Below are positions 1 to 8,212 of a DNA stretch of 64,000 nt, in pieces. Position 1 is the stretch's first letter. Every line of letters starts with the position of its first letter. This DNA comes from Denitrobaculum sp965232285. Lineage in GTDB: Bacteria > Pseudomonadota > Alphaproteobacteria > Kiloniellales > Kiloniellaceae. The position numbers and the translations under genes were made by a program. The DNA lies in contig CBDDPL010000004.1 in assembly GCA_965232285.1 (NCBI GenBank), forward strand, positions 1,550,001 through 1,614,000. Direction: 5' to 3'. Under the pieces are notes generated by a model that worked only from the letters and a program-made list of their open reading frames with translations, did not search any database and was not told where the DNA came from.

Positions 1-8
1 TCAGAGAC

Positions 9-494
9 ATGACCAAAACAACAAAGACCCTCTGTGCCGTGTTGCTGGCCGGTTTCTTTGCGGCCGGTGTCACTTACCTGCCAATCGGGCAGGTTCTGGC
101 TGATGGCCTGGCAACCTTGCGCGGGGAAGCGCCGCTGGTCGAGCAGGGCACGGCGCCGCGTATGACGCCCTTCGTCAATAACGATCTGCGGATGCCTCGA
201 AACTACCCGGAGCAGGCGCCGGTCATCCCGCACAAGATCGACGGCTATGTCGTGGACCTGAACAGCAACAAATGCCTTTCCTGCCATGCCCGCTCGCGGA
301 CCGGCGAGAGTCAGGCGCCCATGGTCTCGATCACCCACTTCATGGATCGGGACGGACAATTCCTCGCGTCGGTCTCGCCGCGGCGCTACTTCTGCAACCA
401 ATGCCATGTCGCGCAGCGTGAAGTGAAGGCGCCAGTCCGTAACGACTTCGTCGATATCGACACGCTGCTGCTCAATCGCGCGAAGCAGCAATAG
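9..494 (+). CDS. napB: Periplasmic nitrate reductase, diheme cytochrome c subunit NapB
   Basis: NapB passes electrons from NapC to the catalytic NapA subunit in the periplasm. The 161-residue protein has an N-terminal hydrophobic export segment (about residues 8-30) and exactly two CxxCH haem c motifs, C89-C92-H93 and C129-C132-H133. H75 (in VIPHKIDGY) and H110 (in SITHF) are placed where NapB supplies the distal haem ligands. The length is normal for the family. The ATG overlaps a TGA (bases 10-12) that ends an unseen upstream frame, in nap operons usually napA. napC follows after 18 bases, so this is the tail of a nap operon. Confidence 0.95.
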   Translation: MTKTTKTLCAVLLAGFFAAGVTYLPIGQVLADGLATLRGEAPLVEQGTAPRMTPFVNNDLRMPRNYPEQAPVIPHKIDGYVVDLNSNKCLSCHARSRTGESQAPMVSITHFMDRDGQFLASVSPRRYFCNQCHVAQREVKAPVRNDFVDIDTLLLNRAKQQ

Positions 495-512
495 GGCGGG
501 TGGAAAAGACCG

Positions 513-1103
513 ATGCGGGATTTCTTCCGGAAATACTGGCAGGTGCTGGTGCGTCCGAGCACCACCATCAGCCTGGGTGTGCTGACCATTGGCGGCTTCG
601 TTGCCGGCATCATTTTCTGGGGCGGGTTCAACACCGCGCTTGAAGTGACGAACACGGAGCGCTTTTGTATCAGTTGTCACGAAATGCGCGACAATGTCTT
701 CGCCGAACTGCAGACCACCATTCACTTCACCAATCGCTCCGGCGTGCGCGCCACCTGTCCCGATTGCCACGTGCCGCATGAATGGACCGATAAAATTGCG
801 CGCAAGATGAAGGCGAGCAAGGAGGTTTGGGGCCATCTCTTCGGAACCATCAACACCAAGGAGAAGTTCGAAGCGAAGAGGGCGGAGCTTGCGGCGCATG
901 AGTGGACGCGCCTGAAGGCCAACAACTCGCTTGAATGCCGCAACTGCCACAGTGACGAATCGATGGACATCACGCGTCAGAGCGTCCGTGCCGCTGAGGC
1001 CCATGAACGCTTTCTCTTCAGTGGAGAGAAGACCTGTATCGACTGTCACAAGGGGATTGCACACCGCCTGCCCGACATGTCGCAGATACCGGGTTGGCAG
1101 TGA
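513..1103 (+). CDS. napC: Tetrahaem cytochrome c NapC/NirT, membrane quinol dehydrogenase
   Basis: NapC oxidises membrane quinol and feeds electrons to NapB/NapA. The protein has one N-terminal membrane anchor (about residues 18-38) followed by four CxxCH motifs at C52, C82, C142 and C175, the pattern of the NapC/NirT family. Length (196 residues) is typical. It is 18 bases downstream of napB and is the last gene of the operon, as a 123-base gap and an unrelated gene follow. Confidence 0.95.
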   Translation: MRDFFRKYWQVLVRPSTTISLGVLTIGGFVAGIIFWGGFNTALEVTNTERFCISCHEMRDNVFAELQTTIHFTNRSGVRATCPDCHVPHEWTDKIARKMKASKEVWGHLFGTINTKEKFEAKRAELAAHEWTRLKANNSLECRNCHSDESMDITRQSVRAAEAHERFLFSGEKTCIDCHKGIAHRLPDMSQIPGWQ

Positions 1104-1226
1104 ATTGAGGGTCTCCTTACTGGCGCATTTAGAGTCGTTCTTCCCCGCCACAAAATGACCATGCTTGCGTCATTCTCGCTACTCAAAGCTGCTGTATCGA
1201 CGCGGTCTGTGATCACTTTGTAAGGG

Positions 1227-2159
1227 ATGAGTGCTGTGCCTGTTTCAAGAGATATCATCGAGTCCGTTCAGGCGGTCGCCAAGCCGACACGAAGGCAAAG
1301 CCTGTCGGTTTTTGTCGCGGCTCTGATGTGCGGACTGACTTTTTCTCCGGCCTTGAAGAGCGCGTCCGGCGCGAGTCTGACGTCGCCGAAGGAGGTCGAT
1401 CTTACCGGCCTGGCTGAAAAGATCGGTGACCGCGATGTGGTTTTCTTTGCCCGGGATCTGGAAAGTGGTGAAAGCTACGCGGTCCAGCCGGACCGCCTGG
1501 ACGAGCGGCACTCGCCCTGGTCGACGTTCAAGGTTCCGAACCTCCTGATCGCGCTCGAGAGCGGGGTTGCGGCAGATCTCGAACACGCCAAGGACTGGGA
1601 CCAGGAGAAGTATCCTCCGCGCGACTATTGGCCGAAGGCCTGGCGAGGCGGTCAGACTCTGCGGTCCGCCTTCAAGTATTCGGCTGTATGGTATTTCAAG
1701 GAGATCGCTCTGGACGTGGGGCTGGACCGATACAGGCGGGATCTTGCCAACTACGACTACGGTAATCATGAAACGGCGGACAAGCTGGATAGTTTCTGGC
1801 TCGGCGAGCCGCTGATGATTTCACCCCGCGAGCAGGTTGCTTTTCTCAGCCGCTTGCTTTCAGGCGAACTGGATGTGTCTGAGCAGAGCCTCCAGGCTCT
1901 GAGCGAAGCTTCTCTCTCCAAAGCCAAAGACGGGTTTGTTCTGCATGGTAAGACCGGGGCCGGTCCTTCCGAAGCGGGCAACTTTCAGGGGCCCTTCGAC
2001 GGCTGGTTCGTTGGCTGGGTCGAGCGTCCACGGAAGAAGCCTCTCGTTTATGCTCTTTACGTTCGGGGGGCGGGCTTTAAGTCCATCCAGAAGATCCGGC
2101 GCGAGCTGTCCCAGGATCTCCTGATGGAAATCGGGGCTTTGCCTGTAGACTGGAAGTAG
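1227..2159 (+). CDS. Class D (OXA-type) serine beta-lactamase
   Basis: Predicted periplasmic penicillin-hydrolysing enzyme. All class D signatures are present in order: STFK at 99-102 (nucleophile S99, lysine K102 expected to be carboxylated), SAV at 152-154, YGN at 178-180, FWLGEPLMISPREQ from 190, KTG at 242-244 and GWFVGW from 259. The first 50 residues look like an export signal; TRRQSLS followed by a hydrophobic run raises the possibility of Tat export. The ATG at 1227 abuts its only Shine-Dalgarno (AGGG at 1223-1226), so the GTG at 1236 may be the true start. It stands alone with no mobile element beside it, which suggests a resident chromosomal gene. Class is well supported; substrate spectrum cannot be read. 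Confidence 0.9.
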   Translation: MSAVPVSRDIIESVQAVAKPTRRQSLSVFVAALMCGLTFSPALKSASGASLTSPKEVDLTGLAEKIGDRDVVFFARDLESGESYAVQPDRLDERHSPWSTFKVPNLLIALESGVAADLEHAKDWDQEKYPPRDYWPKAWRGGQTLRSAFKYSAVWYFKEIALDVGLDRYRRDLANYDYGNHETADKLDSFWLGEPLMISPREQVAFLSRLLSGELDVSEQSLQALSEASLSKAKDGFVLHGKTGAGPSEAGNFQGPFDGWFVGWVERPRKKPLVYALYVRGAGFKSIQKIRRELSQDLLMEIGALPVDWK

Positions 2160-2233
2160 CCGTCATGCTCTAGACCGGATTTGGCTGCGGTCTGTTATGA
2201 TCGTTTCGCAAAGCGATAAAGGAGAGCGCAGCC

Positions 2234-2578
2234 ATGACCGAAGCCGAGAACCTGCCCTATCGGATCGAAGGGCGGCAGTTGATCGCCGAGACGTCCGATC
2301 TGCGCGTTCAAATTCTGACGTTGGCCGCGGGTGAGGAAATACCCTGGCACTGCCATAGTGAGGTGACCGACTCCTTCATCTGTCTCGAGGGGCCGATGCT
2401 GGTGGAAACGAGAGCGCCGCGTGACGAATATCTCCTCTCGACAGGAGAAGGCTGTGACATTCCCGCAAAGACGGCTCACCGCGTGTCTGGAAAGGACGCC
2501 GGTCCCTGCCGCTTCGTCATTGTTCAGGGGATAGGGACCTACGATTACATTCCGGTGGGACAGGAAACCGCAAGTTAG
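2234..2578 (+). CDS. Small cupin-domain protein
   Basis: Single-domain cupin of 114 residues. The first cupin motif is visible as PWHCHSEVTDSFICLEG (about residues 38-54, with H40, H42 and E54 as likely metal ligands) and the second as GEGCDIPAKTAHRVSG (about 74-89, H85). Such proteins bind a metal and act as small isomerases, dioxygenases or sensors; no specific substrate can be assigned. A Shine-Dalgarno AAAGGAGAG lies just upstream. The stop codon overlaps the stop of the convergent LysR gene by four bases. Confidence 0.75.
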   Translation: MTEAENLPYRIEGRQLIAETSDLRVQILTLAAGEEIPWHCHSEVTDSFICLEGPMLVETRAPRDEYLLSTGEGCDIPAKTAHRVSGKDAGPCRFVIVQGIGTYDYIPVGQETAS

Positions 2579-3474
2579 GTATCCGTTTCGGAGACCTGGC
2601 CTTTCAGCCAGTCGATTACAGCGGTGACCGCCGCACGTTCCGGAGCGAGAGGATCGCGAACGATCCAGTAGGCGTCGGGCAGCGCGACCTGATGATCGCC
2701 GAAGGGTCGGATCAGGGCTCCTGACTCGACATCGTCTTCTGCAAGGCGATGACGGGCCAGCGCGACGCCCTGGTTCTGGGCGGCGGCACGCAGGACCAGA
2801 TCGGATGAGGCGAAGCGGGGCCCTGCGCGCAGATTGACACCCGTCACAGGATGCTGTTTCTGCCAGCTCTGCCAGGCCGCCTGGGGATCGCGGTCATGGA
2901 TCAGTCGGAGCTTGGTAAAGTCATTCCGCGCCAGTCGTCGTTTGTGCTCTTCGAAGAACCTGCGACCGACCACCGGATAGAGCGCATCGCTCATCAGGAC
3001 CTCGCAGGCGAAGTCTTTCCAGGGGCCGCGGCCCATGCGGATGGAAAAATCGGCGCTCCCACTGCTCAGATCCGTCAGCTTTTGCTCCACCAGCATCGAG
3101 ATTTCGATCCAGGGATGGGCGGCTTCCAGGAGCGGCAGGCGTGGCAGCAGCCAGCGCGCGGCGAAGGAGGGCGTGGTTTCAATGGTAACCGCATTGCCTC
3201 TGCGCTGTTCCCGCAGGGAGGTCACAGCGGATTCAAGGTCGCGCAGGCTGGAAAGCGCGGCGCGCCCCAAAGCCTCGCCGGCCGGAGAGAAAGACAGAAG
3301 GCGCTGACCTTCGCGGTTTTCGAAGAGTGCTACCCCAAGCCAGGTCTCCAGTTCGCGCAGATGCCGGCTGATCGAGGAGTGCGTGATCTCCAACTGACGG
3401 GCGGCCGGGCGGATGCCGCCGCTGTTGTAAACCGCCGCAAAGGCCCGGAGTGCATTGAGAGGGAGATCTCGCAT
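2575..3474 (-). CDS. LysR-family transcriptional regulator (GcvA-like)
   Basis: The N-terminal winged helix-turn-helix (residues 1-65, with ALRAFAAVYNSGGIRPAARQ) and the C-terminal substrate-binding fold are complete at 299 residues. The sequence resembles the GcvA/AmpR branch, whose members often control a divergent gene. The divergent neighbour is the glutathionyl-hydroquinone reductase gene starting 101 bases away, with an inverted repeat between them, so regulation of that gene and of the lysE-type exporter behind it is inferred. Its proximity to a beta-lactamase invites an AmpR comparison, but AmpR controls class C enzymes and the lactamase here is class D and not divergent. Confidence 0.9.
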   Translation of the reverse strand: MRDLPLNALRAFAAVYNSGGIRPAARQLEITHSSISRHLRELETWLGVALFENREGQRLLSFSPAGEALGRAALSSLRDLESAVTSLREQRRGNAVTIETTPSFAARWLLPRLPLLEAAHPWIEISMLVEQKLTDLSSGSADFSIRMGRGPWKDFACEVLMSDALYPVVGRRFFEEHKRRLARNDFTKLRLIHDRDPQAAWQSWQKQHPVTGVNLRAGPRFASSDLVLRAAAQNQGVALARHRLAEDDVESGALIRPFGDHQVALPDAYWIVRDPLAPERAAVTAVIDWLKGQVSETDT

Positions 3475-3481
3475 GGTCGCA

Positions 3482-3499
3482 ATATTAGACCAAAAATAT
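3482..3499. promoter_or_regulatory. Inverted repeat in LysR divergent intergenic region (possible LysR operator)
   Basis: ATATT and AATAT are separated by 8 bases, 8 bp upstream of the LysR start and about 77 bp upstream of the divergent gene. AT-rich interrupted dyads of this kind are common LysR-type sites. Support is positional only. Confidence 0.35.
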
Positions 3500-3575
3500 C
3501 AAACTTGAGAACAATTGAATCGAACTGCCTTGGTTAGTCTTTGCCCGTCATCTCTTTCACCGAAGGAGGCGCGAG

Positions 3576-4610
3576 ATGGGAATGATGATCGAGGGACGTT
3601 GGAGCGAAAAAGACGACAGTCTGCAAAACGGCGGCTTCGAAAGGCAGCCGAGCCGTTTCGACCAGGAACTGGGCCAGGATGTGGTACAGGCGCTGCAAAG
3701 CGCGCCGGAGCGGTACCATCTGATTGCCTCGCTCAGTTGTCCCTGGTCACACCGGACCCTCCTGACCCGCAGCCTGAAGGGCCTGGAAGCGCAGGTGCCG
3801 CTGCAGGTCGCGGGCGGGGTGCGCGTCGAAGGCTATCCTGCCAACGGCGGCAAACTCTGGCGCGTGCCGGGTACCGACCGGGAGATCCAGCACCTGCACG
3901 AACTCTACGCGCTGTCAGATCCGCGCTACAGCGGTCGGGTGACGGTGCCGCTGCTCTGGGACAGCCGGGAGCAAAAGATCATCAGCAATGAGTCTGCGCG
4001 CATCCTGTGCTTTCTCGATGCGGCCGTGGCGGGAGCTGGCCACCGCGATTATACCCTGCGGCCTTGCAGGCTCACTGCGGAAATCGACGCTCTGAACCGG
4101 CGCCTGCACGATGAACTCTCGAATGCGGTTTACCGGGCCGGTCTTGCGCGCTGTCAGGAGCTCTATGAAGAAGCTGCAACGCAGGTCTTCGCTATGCTGG
4201 ACGAACTGGAAAAGCGGCTGGCGACCCGGCGCTACCTCTTTGGCGCCGTGCTGACCGAGAGTGACCTGCATCTGCTGCCGACACTGCTGCGTTTCGACAG
4301 CGTGTACACCACGCACTTCAGATGCTGTCGCAGGCGCCTGACCGACTATCGCAACCTCTGGGCCTACACCCGCGATCTCTACGCTTGGCGCGGCGTCGCG
4401 GCGACCACCGACTTTCAGGTTATTCGCGAGGGTTACTATCTGAACGATGGCGACCACAATCCCTATGGCATCGTCGCGTTGCAGCCGGAGATCGACTGGA
4501 TGGCGCCGCATGGTCGCGAGGCTCTCTCTGATGCGCGGCTCGCAAGCCGGGGTGAGGGTTCCTTCGCAGTCGATCCCGCGACACTGCGGCCGATCGGGCG
4601 CGCGGAATAA
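3576..4610 (+). CDS. Glutathionyl-hydroquinone reductase (Xi-class glutathione transferase, YqjG/PcpF-like)
   Basis: Reduces glutathionyl-hydroquinones to free hydroquinones. The hallmark CPWSHR (C55-R60), with C55 as the catalytic cysteine of this class, is followed by a thioredoxin-like N-terminal domain, ISNESARI (the glutathione-binding ExS region), and the all-helical C-terminal domain ending near NPYGIVALQPEIDW. Length 344 fits the family (about 310-360). The Shine-Dalgarno AAGGAGG lies 7 bases before the ATG. The stop codon overlaps the ATG of the next gene (TAATG), so the two are co-translated. Confidence 0.88.
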   Translation: MGMMIEGRWSEKDDSLQNGGFERQPSRFDQELGQDVVQALQSAPERYHLIASLSCPWSHRTLLTRSLKGLEAQVPLQVAGGVRVEGYPANGGKLWRVPGTDREIQHLHELYALSDPRYSGRVTVPLLWDSREQKIISNESARILCFLDAAVAGAGHRDYTLRPCRLTAEIDALNRRLHDELSNAVYRAGLARCQELYEEAATQVFAMLDELEKRLATRRYLFGAVLTESDLHLLPTLLRFDSVYTTHFRCCRRRLTDYRNLWAYTRDLYAWRGVAATTDFQVIREGYYLNDGDHNPYGIVALQPEIDWMAPHGREALSDARLASRGEGSFAVDPATLRPIGRAE

Positions 4611-5212
4611 TGCTCGAAGCCTTTCTCGCCGTCGCCGGGCTGATCGCCGTGGCCGCCATCACGCCAGGGCCCAATAACTTCATCGTTCTGGAGCGAAGTC
4701 TGCGCGGCGGTCTGGCTGCGAGTCTCCCCGCGATCCTGGGCGTTGTGGTCGGCACTCAGGCGCTGTTGTTCGTGATCTGGATCGGTGCTGGTGGTTTGTT
4801 CGAGCAGGAACCGCGTTTGCGCGAAGCCCTGACCTTCGCCGGTGCAGCTTATCTCTTCTGGCTAGGGCTGAGCGTCATCCGGCGCAGTTTCGGTACCCCG
4901 CAGACGGGAGAGGTGCGAGCCTCCGGCCTGGCAACTTCCTTTTCCGGTCTGCTGCTCTTTCAGTTTCTCAATCCCAAAAGCTGGGTCCTGGTTATAACCG
5001 CGACCGCGGCGCTTTCCGCCGGCCTGCGGGACTTTCCGGCATTGATCAGCCTTGCTTTGCTCTTCTTCTCGATCACCGGGACCTGCCTGCTGCTCTGGGC
5101 TGTTGCCGGGGCCAGCCTGACTCGCTTCCTTTCCGATCCTCTTAAGAGCCGCTGGTTCGACCGCGCCATGGGCGCTTCCTTGATGGGCTCCGCCGCCCTG
5201 CTGCTGCTTTGA
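4610..5212 (+). CDS. LysE/RhtB-family exporter
   Basis: Inner-membrane exporter of amino acids or related small molecules. The 200-residue protein has the six-helix hydrophobic pattern of the family and the conserved N-terminal ITPGPNNFI motif (about residues 16-24) with NPKSWV in the fourth helix. It overlaps the preceding gene by one base, so it is probably in one operon with the glutathionyl-hydroquinone reductase. The substrate is unknown. Confidence 0.9.
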   Translation: MLEAFLAVAGLIAVAAITPGPNNFIVLERSLRGGLAASLPAILGVVVGTQALLFVIWIGAGGLFEQEPRLREALTFAGAAYLFWLGLSVIRRSFGTPQTGEVRASGLATSFSGLLLFQFLNPKSWVLVITATAALSAGLRDFPALISLALLFFSITGTCLLLWAVAGASLTRFLSDPLKSRWFDRAMGASLMGSAALLLL

Positions 5213-5270
5213 CGCTCCATGCCGGAAATCAGGATTGGACCTGGCCGCGATCCTGCCGTAACAAAAGACC

Positions 5271-6155
5271 ATGTTCAGTGACTTCAGTTCCTTTGACATC
5301 GAGGGCGAGGGGGCGACCATTCACGGGGTGAAGGGCGGGCAGGGGCCCGGCCTCCTGCTGCTCCACGGTTACCCGCAGACCCACGCCATGTGGCATCGAA
5401 TCGCGCCGGCGTTGGCGGAGCGCTTCACCGTGGTGGCGGCGGACCTGCGCGGTTACGGCGCTTCCTCGAAACCGCCAAGCCTCGAAGACCACGCCAGCTA
5501 CTCCAAGCGAGCCATGGCGGCGGATATGGTGCGGGTGATGGAGGCGCTCGACTTCACGCGCTTCATGGTGGGCGCCCACGACCGTGGTGCCAGGGTGGCC
5601 CATCGCATGGCCCTCGACTGGCCGGAGAAAGTCGCGCGGCTGGCGGTCTTGGACATCGCCCCGACCCGCGAGATGTACGCCAACACCACGGACGGTTTCG
5701 CGCGCGCCTACTGGCACTGGTTCTTTCTGATCCAGAAGGCGCCCTTTCCCGAATCCATGATCGCGGCGGACCCCGAAGGCTTCTGGCGCAAGAAGTGTGG
5801 TTCCGGTTCCGCCGGCCTCTCGCCCTTCAGCGAGGCGGCGCTGGACGCCTATCTGACTGCTTTCAGGGACCCGGAGGTCATCAGGGCCTCCTGCGAAGAC
5901 TATCGGGCCGCGGCCAGCATCGATATCGCTCACGACGGTTCTGACGCCGGCCGGAAAGTCTCCTGTCCGCTTTTGGCGCTCTGGGGTGAGAAGGGGGCGA
6001 TCGAAGCGCACTTCGACTGCCTCGGGCTCTGGCGTCAGCGCGCGGCGGACGTCCGCGGGCAGGCGCTCCCGGGAGGGCACTACCTCGCCGAGGAACTTCC
6101 CGAGAGAGTGCTGGACGAATTCATCCGCTTTTTTTCTGAGGAAACCACGTTGTGA
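5271..6155 (+). CDS. Alpha/beta hydrolase of the haloacetate (fluoroacetate) dehalogenase family
   Basis: The fold is shown by LLLLHGYPQTHAMWHRIA (oxyanion region) and DLRGYGASSKPP. The nucleophile elbow AHDRGARVAHRMALDWP carries D104 in place of the usual serine, with R105 and R108 spaced as the carboxylate-binding arginines. The acid D128 (LDIAPTREMY), the halide-pocket pair H149-W150, Y211 and the general base H270 (PGGHYLAEE) are also in place. These are the residues reported as essential in the Rhodopseudomonas enzyme RPA1163, so hydrolysis of fluoro- or chloroacetate to glycolate is likely. The ATG is used; the stop overlaps the GTG of the next gene by four bases, suggesting coupling. 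An epoxide hydrolase is a less likely alternative. Confidence 0.82.
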   Translation: MFSDFSSFDIEGEGATIHGVKGGQGPGLLLLHGYPQTHAMWHRIAPALAERFTVVAADLRGYGASSKPPSLEDHASYSKRAMAADMVRVMEALDFTRFMVGAHDRGARVAHRMALDWPEKVARLAVLDIAPTREMYANTTDGFARAYWHWFFLIQKAPFPESMIAADPEGFWRKKCGSGSAGLSPFSEAALDAYLTAFRDPEVIRASCEDYRAAASIDIAHDGSDAGRKVSCPLLALWGEKGAIEAHFDCLGLWRQRAADVRGQALPGGHYLAEELPERVLDEFIRFFSEETTL

Positions 6156-7222
6156 CAAATCGCCTTTACAGGATCGCTTCCATCCCCGGTGACGGCATCG
6201 GCAAGGAGGTGATTCCGGTCGGTCAGCGCGCTGCGGACGCCGCGGCCGCAAAGCACGGCTTCACCATCGAGTGGAGCGAATTCGACTGGTCCTGCGAACG
6301 CTACACTGAGACCGGGCGCATGATGCCGGAGGATGGCGTTGCGCAGATGAAAACCTTCGATGCCATCTATCTGGGCGCCGTGGGCTGGCCGGGCGTGCCG
6401 GATCACGTCTCGCTCTGGGGACTGCTGATTCCTTTACGCCGGGAACTGGATCTCTATGCCAACGTGCGGCCTGTGCGCCTGCTGAAAGGCGTGACTTCTC
6501 CGCTCGCCGGGCGCGGGCCCGAGGATATCGATTTCATCGTGGTGCGGGAAAACGTTGAGGGGGAATATTCCGAAATCGGCGGGCGGATCTTCGCCGGCAC
6601 CGAACATGAGACGGTGTCTCAGCAGGCGGTCTTCACCCGGCGCGGCACCGATCGTATCATGGAGTACGCCTTCGAGTTGGCGCGTAAACGCAAGCGCAAG
6701 CACGTTACCTCAGCCACCAAATCCAACGGCATCGTCCACACCATGCCCTTCTGGGACGAACGCTTCGCCGAAGTCTCAAAGCGCTATCCGGACGTGGAGA
6801 CGGCGCAGTTCCATATCGACATCCTGACTGCGCACTTCGTGCAGCATCCGGACTGGTTCGATGTGGTGGTGGGCTCCAATCTCTTCGGGGATATTCTCTC
6901 GGATCTTGGGCCTGCCGTCGCCGGCTCCATCGGCATCGCACCAGCGGCCAATATCAATCCGGAGGGCATCTTCCCTTCGATGTTCGAGCCGGTGCACGGT
7001 TCGGCGCCGGATATCGCAGGGCAGGGGATCGCCAATCCCATTGCCTCCGTCTGGACCGCGGCCATGATGCTGGAGCACCTTGGGGAGACCGAGGCCGCCG
7101 CGACCCTGGAACGGGCCATGGAAGGCGTGCTCTCCGATCCTGCGGCGCGGACCCGGGACCTCGGCGGTACGGCTGACACGAAAGCCTGTGCCGACGCCAT
7201 TCTGGAACAGATTGTCGTTTAA
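6152..7222 (+). CDS. Tartrate dehydrogenase / D-malate dehydrogenase (decarboxylating)
   Basis: NAD-dependent beta-decarboxylating dehydrogenase of the isopropylmalate/isocitrate dehydrogenase superfamily. Visible motifs are IPGDGIGKEV, DLYANVRPVRLL, VRENVEGEYSEIGG, TSATKSNGIVHTMPFWDERF and GSNLFGDILSDLGP, with MFEPVHGSAPDIAG for nucleotide binding. Length (356) fits the TtuC/DmlA group rather than LeuB or Icd. The GTG start overlaps the dehalogenase-like gene's stop (GTGA), so the two form an operon. Which 2-hydroxy acid is used cannot be read from sequence. Confidence 0.88.
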   Translation: MTNRLYRIASIPGDGIGKEVIPVGQRAADAAAAKHGFTIEWSEFDWSCERYTETGRMMPEDGVAQMKTFDAIYLGAVGWPGVPDHVSLWGLLIPLRRELDLYANVRPVRLLKGVTSPLAGRGPEDIDFIVVRENVEGEYSEIGGRIFAGTEHETVSQQAVFTRRGTDRIMEYAFELARKRKRKHVTSATKSNGIVHTMPFWDERFAEVSKRYPDVETAQFHIDILTAHFVQHPDWFDVVVGSNLFGDILSDLGPAVAGSIGIAPAANINPEGIFPSMFEPVHGSAPDIAGQGIANPIASVWTAAMMLEHLGETEAAATLERAMEGVLSDPAARTRDLGGTADTKACADAILEQIVV

Positions 7223-7265
7223 GGAAGCGCGGTGGCGGCCGCGTTTGGCCGCCACCGACTCGCAG

Positions 7266-8108
7266 CTACCTCAGCGGCAAGTAGATATCGGTGAGCAGGT
7301 CGTTGGGCGCCGTATCCTGCGGGTTGTTGAGATAGTCCTCGAAGCAGGGCGCATCCGCGGCTTCCCGGCCTGAGTTCGTCAGCCACTCGCCATAGAACCA
7401 GTCGTAAGCGGCCTTCATGTCGGCATAGGGGCCTTTGTAGCTCAGGACGGCATATTCGCCCTCCCGGATGTCGCTCTGTTCGAAGGGTGGCTGGAGCTGC
7501 GGCGAGGAGGTGAGGACGGCGCCCGCGCTGGAACGAAGCTCGGCTTCCGGCACGGAGTCCGGATCATCGTAGTAGAGGCCGACGATGCGGGTTGCGTCCT
7601 CCATGAGATCCTGAGCGGCGAGCCAGCCGAAGAGTTGCTCGAAGGCCTTTCCGACCTCCATGTAGGAGCCCTTGTGCGGCAGCGTGACGGCGGTCATGGC
7701 GGGGACTTGTTTGATTTCGACAGAGTACATTTCCGGAGTCCTTTCGGGCGATCCATTGCGAAACCGGCTGTGGCTGCCGTTTTTCCGGTACTGGGCCGGT
7801 GGCATGCCATAGACGGATTTGAAGATGCGCGTGAAGGACTGAAGGTTCGGATAGCCGCTGCGCTGGGCGACCTCTTCGACCGGCATCTCGCTGTGGGCGA
7901 GATAACCCGCGGCACGATGCAGGCGCAGGCGCTTGACCGTTGCCGCAATGGTTTCGCCGCGCACTGCATGATAGACCCTGTGCCAGTGATAGGGTGACAT
8001 GCAGGCAACCTCGGCCAGCTTCTGCAGATCGATCTCCTCATCGAGATGATCGTAGATATAGGCGATGACGCGGTTGAGGCGTTCTTCGTAGTTGCTGCGT
8101 TGGGACAC
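7266..8108 (-). CDS. AraC-family regulator with C-terminal GyrI-like domain
   Basis: Two helix-turn-helix motifs form an AraC domain at the N-terminus (about residues 10-108, ending GMPPAQYRK), followed by a GyrI-like small-molecule-binding domain from about 127 to the end. This order (DNA-binding domain first) is that of Rob/SoxS-like regulators fused to a GyrI module, which often respond to hydrophobic cations or drugs. It converges with the dehydrogenase gene 43 bases away. No target can be assigned. Confidence 0.9.
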   Translation of the reverse strand: MSQRSNYEERLNRVIAYIYDHLDEEIDLQKLAEVACMSPYHWHRVYHAVRGETIAATVKRLRLHRAAGYLAHSEMPVEEVAQRSGYPNLQSFTRIFKSVYGMPPAQYRKNGSHSRFRNGSPERTPEMYSVEIKQVPAMTAVTLPHKGSYMEVGKAFEQLFGWLAAQDLMEDATRIVGLYYDDPDSVPEAELRSSAGAVLTSSPQLQPPFEQSDIREGEYAVLSYKGPYADMKAAYDWFYGEWLTNSGREAADAPCFEDYLNNPQDTAPNDLLTDIYLPLR

Positions 8109-8212
8109 GGGTTCCTCATCAATCAGTCTCTTCGACGTGCGGGAGGGACCTAACCACAGGTCGATTTGACAAATCTTGCGGAGTTATCCGCGACGGCGCC
8201 GCCGGCGCATTT

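Noticed and set aside
2575..3474. AmpR-type regulator for the beta-lactamase
   Set aside because: AmpR controls divergent class C genes; this LysR gene is convergent with a cupin and divergent from a glutathione transferase.
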